From Paenibacillus phocaeensis (GTDB lineage: Bacteria; Bacillota; Bacilli; Paenibacillales; Paenibacillaceae), in assembly GCF_900021165.1 (NCBI RefSeq), contig NZ_FCOQ01000026.1, positions 21,406-85,405 of the forward strand: a DNA stretch of 64,000 bases, written 5' to 3'. Both the position numbers and the translations under genes were made by a program. A model generated the notes under the pieces. It was not told the origin of the DNA. It searched no databases and saw only the letters and a list, made by a program, of their open reading frames with translations. This document shows, one piece after another, positions 1 through 8,876 of this stretch (positions within the stretch are counted from its first letter, which is position 1; each line of letters begins with the position of its first letter).

Positions 1-30
1 CCCGCGAGGGGCCACTTTTCAGCATAACCT

Positions 31-1572
31 TTACTTGGCGTATTCAACCGCCCGCGTCTCGCGGATCACGGTTACTTTGATATGACCCGGATAATCCAGT
101 TCACTTTCAATCGTCTTGGTAATGTCACGCGCCAAGCGGAATGCCTCCGCATCGTCGATCTTATCCGGCTGCACCATCACGCGCACCTCACGGCCCGCCT
201 GAATGGCAAACGATTTCTCGACGCCTTCGAACGACTCGGAAATTTCCTCGAGCTTCTCCAACCGACGGATGTAGGTTTCGAGCGTTTCCCGACGCGCGCC
301 CGGTCTTGCCGCCGACAAAGCATCGGCCGCGCCAACCAGCATGGCAATGACAGAGGTGGCTTCGCAATCGCCGTGGTGAGAGGCAATGCTGTTAATCACC
401 ACCGGATGTTCTTTATACTTCTTCGCCAGTTCCACACCGATTTCGACATGAGACCCTTCCACTTCATGATCAAGCGCTTTACCGATATCGTGCAGCAAGC
501 CTGCCCGTTTGGCAAGAGCGATGTCTTCGCCTAGCTCTCCAGCCATCAACCCAGCCAGATAAGCGACTTCCATCGAGTGTTTCAGAACGTTTTGACCGTA
601 GCTTGTCCGGAACTTGAGTCGTCCCAAAATCTTGATCAAATCCGGGTGCAGGGCATGTACGCCCACTTCGAACGTAGCTTGTTCGCCATATTCGCGAATG
701 CGTTCGTCCACTTCCCGGCGGGATTTCTCGACCATCTCTTCGATACGAGCCGGATGAATCCGCCCGTCCGCGACCAATTTCTCCAGGGCCGTCCGGGCAA
801 TTTCGCGGCGAATCGGGTCGAAGCCCGACAGGATCACCGCTTCCGGCGTATCGTCGATAATGAGATCGATCCCGGTCAAGGTTTCGAGCGCTCGGATATT
901 CCGGCCTTCCCGGCCGATAATCCGCCCTTTCATCTCTTCGTTCGGCAGCGTTACGACGGAAACCGTCGTCTCCGCCACATGATCGGCCGCGCAACGTTGA
1001 ATGGCCAGCGTAATGATCTCGCGGGATTTCTTGTCCGCTTCTTCCTTCGCTTGCTGTTCAATGTCTTTGATCATTTGCGCGGTTTCATGGCGAACTTCCT
1101 GCTCCACGTTGTTCAAAATGATCGAACGGGCATCTTCCATCGTAAGGTTGGAAATCCGTTCGAGCTCCTGAACCTGACTCTTGTAAATCAAATCGATTTG
1201 CTGCTGCGTTTCTTCGATTCGTTTCTCTTTGCTAACCACTTGCTCTTCTTTACGTTCAAGCGATTCTAATTTTTTATCCAGCGACTCTTCTTTTTGCAAC
1301 AATCGTCTTTCTTGTCGTTGTATTTCATTCCGACGTTCACGAATGTCTTTATCAGCTTCGGTCCGGAGCTTGTGGACTTCGTCCTTGGCTTCCAGAACCG
1401 TTTCCTTTTTCAGTGCTTCCGCGTCCTTCTTGGCATTCTCCAAGATTTGGCTGGCTGCGTGCTCTGCACTGGAAATTTTAGCTTCGGCAAGAGACTTGCG
1501 AATAAAATACCCGATCACGAACCCAAAGAATAAAGCGGCTGCAACGAGAACGATCCAGACTAAATCACTCAT
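31..1572 (-). CDS. rny: Ribonuclease Y
   Basis: RNase Y is the membrane-anchored endoribonuclease that starts decay of many mRNAs in Firmicutes. The 513-residue protein has an N-terminal membrane segment (about residues 4-24), a long charged coiled coil (about 30-190), a KH domain with the [12 protein letters not shown] motif and an HD domain with the metal-binding HDIGKA motif, the full domain order and length of the family. I start it at the ATG at 1572, which is preceded by a GGGGAGGTG ribosome site; an upstream in-frame start at 1605 adds 11 residues and is less likely. It follows recX, as rny follows recA in many Bacilli, and has its own promoter candidate about 265 bases upstream. RNase J (19884-21563) and PNPase (29296-31404), its partners in RNA decay, are in the same window. 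Confidence 0.97.
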   Translation of the reverse strand: MSDLVWIVLVAAALFFGFVIGYFIRKSLAEAKISSAEHAASQILENAKKDAEALKKETVLEAKDEVHKLRTEADKDIRERRNEIQRQERRLLQKEESLDKKLESLERKEEQVVSKEKRIEETQQQIDLIYKSQVQELERISNLTMEDARSIILNNVEQEVRHETAQMIKDIEQQAKEEADKKSREIITLAIQRCAADHVAETTVSVVTLPNEEMKGRIIGREGRNIRALETLTGIDLIIDDTPEAVILSGFDPIRREIARTALEKLVADGRIHPARIEEMVEKSRREVDERIREYGEQATFEVGVHALHPDLIKILGRLKFRTSYGQNVLKHSMEVAYLAGLMAGELGEDIALAKRAGLLHDIGKALDHEVEGSHVEIGVELAKKYKEHPVVINSIASHHGDCEATSVIAMLVGAADALSAARPGARRETLETYIRRLEKLEEISESFEGVEKSFAIQAGREVRVMVQPDKIDDAEAFRLARDITKTIESELDYPGHIKVTVIRETRAVEYAK

Positions 1573-1892
1573 CTGTTCACCTCCCCGTTGTTTCCTCCAA
1601 GGCATTCCTTGGGATGTTTGCAGTTGTAGTTACTTTTCGTTTCTAGGTTCATCATTCATACAAAAAATTCATGACTTGCCCATTCAGTTCAGCAGTTCAT
1701 GCTGCAATGCATGACCCTACCGCTAACCCAAGCGGGGGCACTTTGCCCTCATGATTGGAGAACACAAATCCTATCTTCTGACCCATAATTTTGGAAGGAA
1801 AAAAAGGGCCTCTGACAATATGGATTCATGTTCATTTTATTATTTGACAAAAGATATTGTCAAGCTAATGACAGGAGTTCCCTCCCGCCCCC
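1573..1892 (-). other. recX-rny intergenic region with long rny leader
   Basis: This 320-base gap holds no convincing gene. It contains the candidate rny promoter (1834-1863) and about 250 bases of presumed 5' untranslated RNA with small hairpins, such as CCGCT/AGCGG arms near 1711-1726. No clear terminator follows recX (stop at 1893), so some rny transcription may come through from recX. The role of the leader is not known from the sequence. Confidence 0.5.
1834..1863 (-). promoter_or_regulatory. Candidate sigma-A promoter of rny
   Basis: On the minus strand a perfect -35 hexamer TTGACA (1858-1863) is followed after 18 bases by TAAAAT (1834-1839), a good match to the vegetative promoter. 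A 9-base inverted repeat (TGACAATAT at 1813-1821, ATATTGTCA at 1854-1862) brackets it: one arm covers the -35, the other lies just downstream of the expected start. That layout would suit a repressor, which is inference. Confidence 0.6.
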
Positions 1893-2756
1893 TTATTCTT
1901 CGTCCCAATCGTCCATTCCATGCATTTGTTCCCGGCTGCCAAGTTCGCGCATGACCCGGGACACGACTCCTCCGCTGAACCCGCGGCGCTGCAAGAAGGC
2001 GCCGGTTTTGCGTTTGCGATCGAGCGGCTCCCCCGTGGTTCCTTGCCATTTCTTCAACCCAAGCTGAAGGGCGCTCTGAAACTCGTCATCCTCGCTGACT
2101 TCACCAAGCGCATCCTCGATATGCGACTTGGAGACGCCTTTCTGGCGCAGTTCATGCTTGACCCACAGCTTCCCCTTCCCGCGCAGCTTAACGCGTTGAG
2201 AGGCCCATTCCTGGGCGTATGCGGCATCATCCACATACCCTTCGGACTGCAATCGGGCAAGGACGTCTTGAATGGTCTCCTCACTCCAGCCCTTCTCCCC
2301 CAGACGATGCGCGATTTCAAACTGCGTCCGCGGCTTCAGGCTCAAATACTTCAAAGCGTCGGCGTAGCTTTGCTGCCGCTCGTCGGCCGACACAATCTCT
2401 TCCAACTCCACTTTGGTGAATACCGCACCTTTGATCATGCGGTATTTGATCATCACGTCCTCATGGACCTCCAGCGAATAGGCGCCAAAAGAGATCCGAT
2501 AACGATGCTTCGGCCGCTTTAGCATCAGGACGGACGTGATCTCCAGTTCAGTGTCCTCCGGAAAGGCGTCCAAACCGGAGGTTTCTTCCGTTTGAGACGG
2601 TTCTGTCCCGCGCTGATCCCGGTCAGTCTGACGCGCCAGCGGCTCCCAGAACGACTCGTCGGAAATATCTACAATCTCGTCTTCGCTGCGCTTGCCGGAG
2701 GTAGATCCGGCTCCTCTTCCCGCAGCCTTCCCCCGCGATGTTCCCCAACCACTCAT
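1893..2756 (-). CDS. recX: Regulatory protein RecX
   Basis: RecX binds RecA filaments and modulates recombination and the SOS response. The 287-residue protein has the three-helix repeat pattern of RecX, for example the segments around ALKYLSLKPRTQFEIAHRL and VKHELRQKGVSKSHIEDAL, and lies directly downstream of recA. It is longer than a typical RecX because of an acidic, low-complexity N-terminal stretch of about 60 residues (rich in S, D, E, R). The ATG at 2756 has a GGAGGG site upstream. A terminator-like hairpin (2805-2851) separates it from recA, so it is probably expressed by partial readthrough. Confidence 0.9.
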   Translation of the reverse strand: MSGWGTSRGKAAGRGAGSTSGKRSEDEIVDISDESFWEPLARQTDRDQRGTEPSQTEETSGLDAFPEDTELEITSVLMLKRPKHRYRISFGAYSLEVHEDVMIKYRMIKGAVFTKVELEEIVSADERQQSYADALKYLSLKPRTQFEIAHRLGEKGWSEETIQDVLARLQSEGYVDDAAYAQEWASQRVKLRGKGKLWVKHELRQKGVSKSHIEDALGEVSEDDEFQSALQLGLKKWQGTTGEPLDRKRKTGAFLQRRGFSGGVVSRVMRELGSREQMHGMDDWDEE

Positions 2757-2804
2757 TTTCCTGTCCCTCCGCTTCCGCCTAAGATTTCAACGCCTTCCCT
2801 TATA

Positions 2805-2851
2805 CCGCAAAAGCGCCCTGACCCGGCGAATTGCCGGCGGTCAGAGCGCTT
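2805..2851 (-). terminator. Terminator/attenuator between recA and recX
   Basis: On the minus strand AAGCGCTCTGACC pairs with GGTCAGGGCGCTT around a CCGGC-rich inner stem, followed by TTTTGC. It ends recA transcripts. Since no separate recX promoter is evident in the 116-base gap, leaky termination may set the low RecX:RecA ratio (inference). Confidence 0.8.
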
Positions 2852-2872
2852 GATAGTTACGGCTTAACGAGC

Positions 2873-3934
2873 TTATTCATCTCCGAACAGCGCTTGTTCT
2901 TCCTCCAACTCCGCTTCCAAATCGCTGGCGGAAGCCGGAGCTACCGATGTGGTCAGATTGCTGGCTTCGCGGATTTTCGCCTCGATCGTATTCGCGATTT
3001 CCGGATGTTCCTTCAAGAACTGCTTCGCGTTCTCGCGGCCCTGTCCAAGGCGTTCGCCGGCATAGGAATACCAGGCGCCGCTCTTATCCACGATATCCAG
3101 CTCCGTCCCGATGTCGATAAGGCTGCCTTCTTTGGAAATTCCTTCGCCGTACATAATGTCGATTTCGGCTTGTTTGAAAGGAGGCGCAACCTTGTTCTTC
3201 ACAACCTTAACCCGCGTCCGGTTGCCCACCATATCGTTGCCCATCTTAATCGTCTCGACGCGGCGCACGTCCAAACGAACCGTCGAATAGAACTTCAGCG
3301 CGCGTCCGCCCGGCGTCGTTTCCGGGTTGCCAAACATCACGCCAACCTTCTCACGCAACTGGTTGATGAAGATGGCGATCGTCTTCGACTTGCTGATCGC
3401 CCCAGACAGCTTCCGCAGGGCTTGGGACATCAGGCGGGCCTGCAAGCCGACATGCGAATCCCCCATCTCGCCTTCAATCTCCGCTTTGGGCACCAGTGCC
3501 GCAACGGAGTCAATGACGATGATGTCGACCGCGCCGCTGCGCACGAGCGCCTCGGCAATCTCCAATGCTTGTTCCCCTGTATCCGGCTGGGACAACAGGA
3601 GTTCATCAATGTTCACGCCCAGCTTGCTGGCGTAAGACGGGTCGAGCGCATGCTCGGCGTCGATAAAGGCAGCTTGTCCGCCGATCTTCTGAACTTCAGC
3701 GATCGCGTGCAGCGCTACCGTCGTTTTACCGGAAGATTCCGGCCCGTAGACTTCGATAATCCGTCCGCGCGGAAGTCCACCGGTACCCAAGGCGATATCC
3801 AGAGCGATCGATCCGCTTGGAACGATCTCTACCTGCATATGCGTCGATTCTCCCAGCTTCATGATTGAACCTTTACCGAATTGCTTTTCTATTTGGCGAA
3901 GCGCCATCTCCAGCGCTGCTTTACGATCTGACAA
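2873..3934 (-). CDS. recA: Recombinase RecA
   Basis: RecA forms filaments on single-stranded DNA, catalyses strand exchange and triggers LexA self-cleavage. The 353-residue protein shows the Walker A motif GPESSGKT, the [11 protein letters not shown]alker B strand, the L2-region [14 protein letters not shown] and an acidic tail, all typical. The start is a TTG at 3934, giving the standard N-terminus MSDRKAALE; a ribosome site AAGGATG lies upstream and no ATG gives the full family N-terminus. It has its own sigma-A promoter (4032-4060) with a LexA box next to it (4070-4083), so it is SOS-controlled. Confidence 0.99.
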   Translation of the reverse strand: MSDRKAALEMALRQIEKQFGKGSIMKLGESTHMQVEIVPSGSIALDIALGTGGLPRGRIIEVYGPESSGKTTVALHAIAEVQKIGGQAAFIDAEHALDPSYASKLGVNIDELLLSQPDTGEQALEIAEALVRSGAVDIIVIDSVAALVPKAEIEGEMGDSHVGLQARLMSQALRKLSGAISKSKTIAIFINQLREKVGVMFGNPETTPGGRALKFYSTVRLDVRRVETIKMGNDMVGNRTRVKVVKNKVAPPFKQAEIDIMYGEGISKEGSLIDIGTELDIVDKSGAWYSYAGERLGQGRENAKQFLKEHPEIANTIEAKIREASNLTTSVAPASASDLEAELEEEQALFGDE

Positions 3935-4031
3935 TCAGCTCACATCCTTAAATTAGATATCAAACATTGGATACTGAAGTTACTTGATTTCATTATGCTT
4001 CAAGGGCCATTCGTAACTCTTCTTGTATATC

Positions 4032-4060
4032 ATTGTACCTTGTTTTGGTATGTTTGCCAA
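4032..4060 (-). promoter_or_regulatory. recA sigma-A promoter
   Basis: Minus strand TTGGCA (4055-4060) and TACAAT (4032-4037) are separated by exactly 17 bases, a near-consensus vegetative promoter about 95 bases upstream of the recA start. Confidence 0.85.
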
Positions 4061-4069
4061 GCATTTTTT

Positions 4070-4083
4070 CGAACATACATTCG
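4070..4083. promoter_or_regulatory. LexA (SOS) box upstream of recA
   Basis: The 14-base sequence CGAACATACATTCG matches the Gram-positive SOS palindrome CGAACATATGTTCG at 12 of 14 positions. It lies 10 bases upstream of the recA -35 element, which fits LexA repression of recA. Confidence 0.85.
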
Positions 4084-4216
4084 CAATTTTTTTCAGACCT
4101 CCAAACCGAGACACTCCCCTCCCAACTCCTGCCTTGCGCAACTCATTTTCACAGCTCCAAAGATGCTGTTTTGTTCGGAAATGCGCTAACTGTAGTGGAA
4201 GAGACACGTTGCATTT

Positions 4217-4400
4217 ATGTTATGTATGAAATTTCATATATATCTCGTCGAGATTAGCTGTAAGAGCCGATTATGTTCGGTTTTTCATGTACATTTGCTG
4301 ATTTCGTTCCCTTAGCGCATGATTATATTCGATTTTTCATACATATCGAGTGAATTTGTTCTTTCGAAGCACCATTATATATGATTTTTCGAACAGATCC
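4217..4400. repeat. Degenerate direct repeats with 52-bp spacing upstream of recA
   Basis: Three units with the core ATTATnTTCGnTTTTTC start at about 4269, 4321 and 4373, each 52 bases apart; a weaker fourth may start near 4217. They contain TTCG and GAAC half-sites that resemble parts of the SOS box, but no complete box. There is no supported gene here. Confidence 0.6.
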
Positions 4401-4507
4401 TGGTCCCGACCTATCCGCACGCTAGTCCGTCCCCACTACTTACACGCCCCCAACTAGTCCACCGATAATCACCGTCCCAACCTGCGTCCATGTAAGCGTA
4501 ATTTACT

Positions 4508-4570
4508 CCTTACTTACCTACTTACTCACCTTCTTACTCACCTTCTTACTCACCTCCCCACTCACTCCCC
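4508..4570. repeat. 12-bp tandem repeat, pyrimidine-rich
   Basis: The unit CTTACTCACCTT is repeated about three times exactly between about 4521 and 4557, with decayed copies on both sides. The region 4400-4590 is a strongly strand-biased C/T tract without a gene. It lies between the recA promoter and the cinA terminator. Confidence 0.75.
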
Positions 4571-4589
4571 TCCATAATTACTCCAACAA

Positions 4590-4635
4590 CAAAAAAAGAA
4601 CCGCAGCACAACTGAATCAGTTTGCTACGGTTCTT
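4590..4635 (-). terminator. Terminator downstream of cinA
   Basis: On the minus strand AAGAACCGTAGCA pairs with TGCTGCGGTTCTT and is followed by seven T. It lies about 205 bases after the cinA stop; the intervening 4640-4841 shows no gene. Confidence 0.85.
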
Positions 4636-4841
4636 CCGTGCCTTCATTATATGTCATATTCTTCCATGGTGCAAGAGCCTGCGAAAGGATGATTCATGCG
4701 GAAGCATGTTGCCGAGGAGCCTTCCCTTAATTCGATCTCATACTCCGTCCCCCTCATCTCTGATCGAAAGGGATAAAGATCAAAAGGAGCCCCGCGAACA
4801 AGGAAAAAAGAAAAAAGAAAAAGCTCACACCGATGGCGCCG

Positions 4842-6092
4842 TTATCCCTGCAACTCCCGCCACAATCGATACAAGAGCGACTTCGCCGCGCGCAGCCGGA
4901 TCATCTCGCGATTGCCCTTAAGGTTCAGCTCAAAGACGCGGGTGTCCGCCCCCCGGCGCGAGATCGCGATGTACACCAGGCCGACCGGCTTGCGTTCGGA
5001 ATGGGCCGGACCCGCCACGCCGGTGATCGACAGACCGAAATCCGTCCCTACGGTCAGACGCACTTGCTCCGCCAGCACCTTGGCCGTTTCCGCGCTGACC
5101 GCGCCCGGCGCGCCATCGCCTTCCAGCAGGTCATGCGGCACGTTGAGCAGCTTCTCCTTCATCTCATTCGAGTAGCACACGATCCCTCCGGCGAACACGG
5201 CCGAACTGCCGGGCAGCGCTGTGAACATCTCCATGAGCAGGCCGCCGGTGCAGCTTTCGGCCACGCTCAGCGTTAGGCCGCGGGAAGCCATCCCGTCGAG
5301 AATCGTCTTCTCGATCGGCTCATCTACATTGGCGTATAAGTGCTCCGGCAGCCGCGAGGCGATCTCGCGCTCCATCGCATCCAACTTCACCGCCGCCTCC
5401 TGCTCGCTCGCCGCCTTAGTGGATATCCGAATGGTCACTTCGCCTTCCTTCGCGTAAGGAGCAACGGTAGGATCGTTTTGAGCTTGAATCAGATCCAGCA
5501 GTTTCGTCTCCAGCGCCGATTCGCCAATCCCTGCAAACTTCAGCATCCGCGAATAGATGGGCATCTCGCCGGTCAGCACATGCTCCAGTATCCAAGGCTT
5601 GGCCTGGCGCTCGAACATCGGCTTCATTTCCTTCGGCGGTCCAGGTAACACAATATAAAACTTGCCGTCTACAGACAGCGCATTGCCCACCGCCAGTCCC
5701 GTTTCATTCGGAAGCGGCGTGCCTCCCTCAATTGCCAGCGCCTGACGGCGGTTGTTCTCCGTCATCGGGACCCCGCGTCCCTGAAAGAAACGGTCGACGT
5801 TCGCCATCGCATCCGGATCGATGTAGAGCGAGCGGCCCAGCACCGCTGCCAGCGCGTCCTTGGTCAGATCGTCCTGCGTCGGCCCGATCCCGCCGGTAAA
5901 GATCAATACATCCGCCCGCCCCGAAGCCGTTCTCACCGCTTCCGCCAGCCGGTTCCTATTATCGCCGACCACCGTTTGGAAATACACGTCGATTCCCAAC
6001 GCGGCAAGCTCCTGCGCTAAGTACTGCGCATTGGTATTCACGATCTGGCCGAGCAGCAACTCTGTGCCGACCGCGATAATTTCCGCTTTCAC
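4842..6092 (-). CDS. cinA: Competence/damage-inducible protein CinA
   Basis: CinA-family proteins combine an N-terminal MoCF-like (molybdopterin-binding fold) domain (about residues 1-170) with a C-terminal PncC-type nicotinamide-nucleotide amidase domain (about 250-410). Visible marks are GTELLLGQIVNTNAQYLA, FTGGIGPTQDDLTK and, in the second domain, ESCTGGLL and TGVAGP. Its 416 residues are normal for the long family form. The start is GTG at 6092 behind AAGGAGGCTG. It stands between pgsA and recA, the standard order, but here a terminator and about 900 bases separate it from recA, so the two are not strictly cotranscribed. Confidence 0.95.
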   Translation of the reverse strand: MKAEIIAVGTELLLGQIVNTNAQYLAQELAALGIDVYFQTVVGDNRNRLAEAVRTASGRADVLIFTGGIGPTQDDLTKDALAAVLGRSLYIDPDAMANVDRFFQGRGVPMTENNRRQALAIEGGTPLPNETGLAVGNALSVDGKFYIVLPGPPKEMKPMFERQAKPWILEHVLTGEMPIYSRMLKFAGIGESALETKLLDLIQAQNDPTVAPYAKEGEVTIRISTKAASEQEAAVKLDAMEREIASRLPEHLYANVDEPIEKTILDGMASRGLTLSVAESCTGGLLMEMFTALPGSSAVFAGGIVCYSNEMKEKLLNVPHDLLEGDGAPGAVSAETAKVLAEQVRLTVGTDFGLSITGVAGPAHSERKPVGLVYIAISRRGADTRVFELNLKGNREMIRLRAAKSLLYRLWRELQG

Positions 6093-6139
6093 TTTTTGCA
6101 GCCTCCTTCAAGATTTCCGTCCAACCATCCAACCTCAGT

Positions 6140-6727
6140 TTATGCTTTGGAAAAAGAAAGCACGCTCTTATTCTTAACGAAATAATCGATACCCGAATAC
6201 AACGTGATCACCGCCGCCAGCCACATTGCGACATCATCAAACGGGAACGACAGCCATTCGAACGGAAAATTGTTCAGCAGCAGCGCCGAAATAGCGATGA
6301 TCTGCGTGATCGTCTTCGCTTTGCCCCACTTGCTGGCCGCGATCACGGAGCCTTCCAGAAGGGCGACTTCTCGCAAGCCGGTCACGGCAAACTCGCGGGC
6401 GATAATGATCACCGCGATCCAGGCATCACATTTGCCCAAAGCCACAAGACCGATCAATACCGTACCGACAAGCAGCTTATCGGCAAGCGGATCCAGCAGT
6501 TTGCCTAAATTGGTAACCAGGTTATATTTACGGGCGATATAACCATCAATTCCATCGGTGCTGGCAGCGACGATAAACAACACCGCCGCAATCAATTGAT
6601 TGACAGGCAGCGAGTATGCGCCAAGCGTAAGCTCATGGGACAGCCATCCGGCATCCACTAATAAGAAGACCAGCATCACCGGAATCATAAAAATACGGGT
6701 TAACGTGATACGGTTGGGCAAATTCAC
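6140..6727 (-). CDS. pgsA: CDP-diacylglycerol--glycerol-3-phosphate 3-phosphatidyltransferase
   Basis: PgsA makes phosphatidylglycerol phosphate, the committed step to phosphatidylglycerol and cardiolipin, in the cytoplasmic membrane. The 195-residue protein has several membrane helices and the CDP-alcohol phosphotransferase signature: DGIDGYIAR, then G and DPLAD at the right spacing (about residues 60-85). It begins with GTG overlapping the rimO stop codon (GTGA), so the two are translationally coupled; the ribosome site is GGGGAGG. Confidence 0.97.
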   Translation of the reverse strand: MNLPNRITLTRIFMIPVMLVFLLVDAGWLSHELTLGAYSLPVNQLIAAVLFIVAASTDGIDGYIARKYNLVTNLGKLLDPLADKLLVGTVLIGLVALGKCDAWIAVIIIAREFAVTGLREVALLEGSVIAASKWGKAKTITQIIAISALLLNNFPFEWLSFPFDDVAMWLAAVITLYSGIDYFVKNKSVLSFSKA

Positions 6728-8052
6728 AGGACAGCCTCCCCGGATAAATCATAGTCAAAAGCATGCGTAATCCGCACTTTAGTTATTTCTCCAAGCCCGA
6801 CGGGGCAATTCGTGACATAGACCTCGCCGTCGATTTCCGGGGCATCGAATTGCGAGCGCCCCACATAGACATCGCTGCGCCCGTCATATCGTTCAATCAG
6901 CACGTCCAAGACCTGGCCGATGTACTTGCCGCTGTTCGCATTGGCAACCTCCCGCTGAATCTCCATCAGCGTGTTGGCCCGCCATTCTTTCACATCCTCG
7001 TCAACCTGGTCCGACAAACGCGATGCCGGCGTATCCTCTTCCTTGGAATAGGTAAATACCCCCAGCCGGTCAAACTTCAATTCCCGCACAAACTCGCATA
7101 ACCGCTCGAAATCCTCCTCCGTCTCTCCTGGAAACCCGACGATCAGGGAAGTGCGCAGCGAAACGTTAGGAACTCGTGCCCGAATCTTGGCAACGAGCTC
7201 GCGAATGTCGCGGTTTCTGCCCGGACGGCGCATGCGCTTCAGAATGGCGTCCTCACTGTGCTGCAGCGGCATATCCACATATTTGCAAATTTTCGGGTTG
7301 GTCGCCATCATCTCGATCAGCTCGTCGGTAAAAAAGCCCGGATAAGCATAATGCAATCGCACCCATTCAATTCCTTCCACCTGGCTGACCCGGTCCATCA
7401 GCTCGGCCAGTTTAAACTCCCCATAAAGGTCGGTTCCATAATTTGTGGAGTCCTGCGCGATCAGACTGATCTCTTTCACGCCTTGGGCCGCCATGCTCCG
7501 CACTTCCTCCAGAACCGATTCCATCGAGCGGCTGCGGAACTTTCCGCGCATGATCGGAATGCTGCAAAAGGTACAGTTGTTATCGCATCCCTCAGCGATT
7601 TTCACATAAGTCGTGTACCTGGCCGTGGACAGCTTGCGTGGCAGGGCCTGCTCATAATTAAAGACAGGATTGCCAACCAGCGCCGGCTTCTTGCCTTTGA
7701 GCGCTTCGTCGACGATCCGGTTAATATGGTGAAAATCCCCCGTACCAACGATCCCGTCGATCTCCGGCATTTCCTCCATTAAAGTTTGCTTATATCGCTG
7801 CGTCAAACATCCGGAAACGATCAGCGCCTTCAGCCGCCCGCTTTCCTTCAGATCGGCGAGCTCCAGAATCGTGTTGACCGACTCTTCCTTGGCCGCATCG
7901 ATAAACCCGCAGGTGTTGACGATAATGACGGTTGCATCCTCGCGATTATCCACCAAAGAATAGCCGCGCTGATCAATCAGGCCCGACATAATTTCCGAGT
8001 CCACCAGATTTTTCTCGCAGCCGAGCGTCACGATTTTTACCTTTTCAGTCAT
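6724..8052 (-). CDS. rimO: Ribosomal protein S12 methylthiotransferase RimO
   Basis: RimO is a radical-SAM enzyme that adds a methylthio group to an aspartate of ribosomal protein S12. The 442-residue protein has the N-terminal cluster-binding cysteines (TLGCEKN, NTCGF, SGCL), the radical-SAM CDNNCTFC motif (about residue 155) and a C-terminal TRAM-like domain. The first motif GCEKNLVDSE is more like RimO than the related tRNA enzyme MiaB. It starts at the ATG at 8052 and overlaps pgsA downstream. Confidence 0.95.
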   Translation of the reverse strand: MTEKVKIVTLGCEKNLVDSEIMSGLIDQRGYSLVDNREDATVIIVNTCGFIDAAKEESVNTILELADLKESGRLKALIVSGCLTQRYKQTLMEEMPEIDGIVGTGDFHHINRIVDEALKGKKPALVGNPVFNYEQALPRKLSTARYTTYVKIAEGCDNNCTFCSIPIMRGKFRSRSMESVLEEVRSMAAQGVKEISLIAQDSTNYGTDLYGEFKLAELMDRVSQVEGIEWVRLHYAYPGFFTDELIEMMATNPKICKYVDMPLQHSEDAILKRMRRPGRNRDIRELVAKIRARVPNVSLRTSLIVGFPGETEEDFERLCEFVRELKFDRLGVFTYSKEEDTPASRLSDQVDEDVKEWRANTLMEIQREVANANSGKYIGQVLDVLIERYDGRSDVYVGRSQFDAPEIDGEVYVTNCPVGLGEITKVRITHAFDYDLSGEAVL

Positions 8053-8149
8053 GAACCATTTCCCCCATCGTTGAAAGCCAGAATTCCCGTCATACTAAGG
8101 ATTGAACAACCTATACAAGTATAATATTCCAGAACCGATGCTGTCAAAA

Positions 8150-8192
8150 ATATGAAAATGGCCTCCGCAGTTGGAGAATACCGCTGGAGACC
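8150..8192 (-). terminator. Probable terminator downstream of yajQ
   Basis: On the minus strand GGTCTCC and GCGG pair with CTGC and GGAGGCC around a 10-base loop, followed by ATTTTCATATTTTT. It begins 7 bases after the yajQ stop. The T tract is interrupted, so confidence is moderate. Confidence 0.55.
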
Positions 8193-8199
8193 GTTCGCT

Positions 8200-8691
8200 T
8201 TATTTGAAATTGGTGAACTGCAAATCCACCGTCAAATCCGCTTTGCGCAGCATCTGCATAATTTCTTGCAAGTCGTCTCTGCTCTTGCCGGTGACGCGAA
8301 TTTGATCGCCTTGAATCTGGCTCTTGACCTTCAGCTTGGAGTCGCGGATCAGCACGTTGATTTTCTTGGCATTCTCTTGGTCAATTCCCTGCTTCAGGTT
8401 AATCCGTTGCCGCACCGTGCCCAGCGAGGCCGGTTCCACCTTGCCGTAATCGAGGTTCTTGATCGGCAAACCGCGCTTGATCATCTTCGATTGCAGGATG
8501 TCGATAACGGCACCGAGCTTGTACTCATCATCAGAAAGGATCACGAGCACGTCCTTTTCCAGCTTAAGCTCACTTTTGCTTCCTTTGAAATCGAAACGAT
8601 TCGCAATTTCCCGTTCCGTCTGATCGATTGCGTTGGTCAATTCCTGCATGTCCATTTTTGAAACGATGTCGAAAGAATTTTCCGAAGCCAT
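8200..8691 (-). CDS. yajQ: YajQ-family nucleotide-binding protein
   Basis: The 163-residue protein matches the YajQ/UPF0234 family in length and sequence ([11 protein letters not shown] at the N-terminus, [17 protein letters not shown] at the end). Members have two ferredoxin-like domains; in Xanthomonas a homologue binds cyclic di-GMP, while the role in Firmicutes is not established. The ATG at 8691 has AAAGGAATG upstream. It appears to be a single-gene unit with its own promoter (8734-8762) and terminator. Confidence 0.92.
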   Translation of the reverse strand: MASENSFDIVSKMDMQELTNAIDQTEREIANRFDFKGSKSELKLEKDVLVILSDDEYKLGAVIDILQSKMIKRGLPIKNLDYGKVEPASLGTVRQRINLKQGIDQENAKKINVLIRDSKLKVKSQIQGDQIRVTGKSRDDLQEIMQMLRKADLTVDLQFTNFK

Positions 8692-8733
8692 AAGTCACAT
8701 TCCTTTCTCGGTTTCCAATCTTTTCTTCTTTCA

Positions 8734-8762
8734 ATTATATGTAAAAAAATTCGCAAAGTCGA
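8734..8762 (-). promoter_or_regulatory. Candidate sigma-A promoter of yajQ
   Basis: Minus strand TCGACT (8757-8762) and a perfect TATAAT (8734-8739) are 17 bases apart, 43 bases upstream of the start codon. Confidence 0.6.
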
Positions 8763-8794
8763 GCCTGGGTGGCCGCCGCCCTCCCCGCACAGCC

Positions 8795-8834
8795 AAAAAA
8801 GCGCCGTTAGACCTGAACGGTCAACCGCGCTTTT
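8795..8834 (-). terminator. Terminator downstream of the rodZ-like gene
   Basis: Minus strand AAGCGCGGTTGACC pairs with GGTCTAACGGCGCTT, with one mismatch and one bulge, followed by six T. It closes the ymf/rodZ series before yajQ. Confidence 0.85.
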
Positions 8835-8876
8835 ATTAAGCGAATAAGCTGCGAGCCTAACACCTCCGCCTATCCG

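Noticed and set aside
1751..1954. Plus-strand ORFs opposite the rny leader and recX end
   Set aside because: They overlap the rny promoter and the recX 3' end and have no ribosome site.
3980..4207. Minus-strand ORF of 75 codons upstream of recA
   Set aside because: It covers the recA promoter and LexA box, so it is regulatory DNA read by chance.
4682..4715. ATGCGGAAGCATGTT resembling part of the double-palindrome cassette
   Set aside because: Only half of the cassette is recognisable and the flanking repeat is absent; chance similarity cannot be excluded.
4622..4921. Plus-strand ORF after the cinA terminator
   Set aside because: No ribosome site, low-complexity ending and overlap with the cinA 3' end on the opposite strand.
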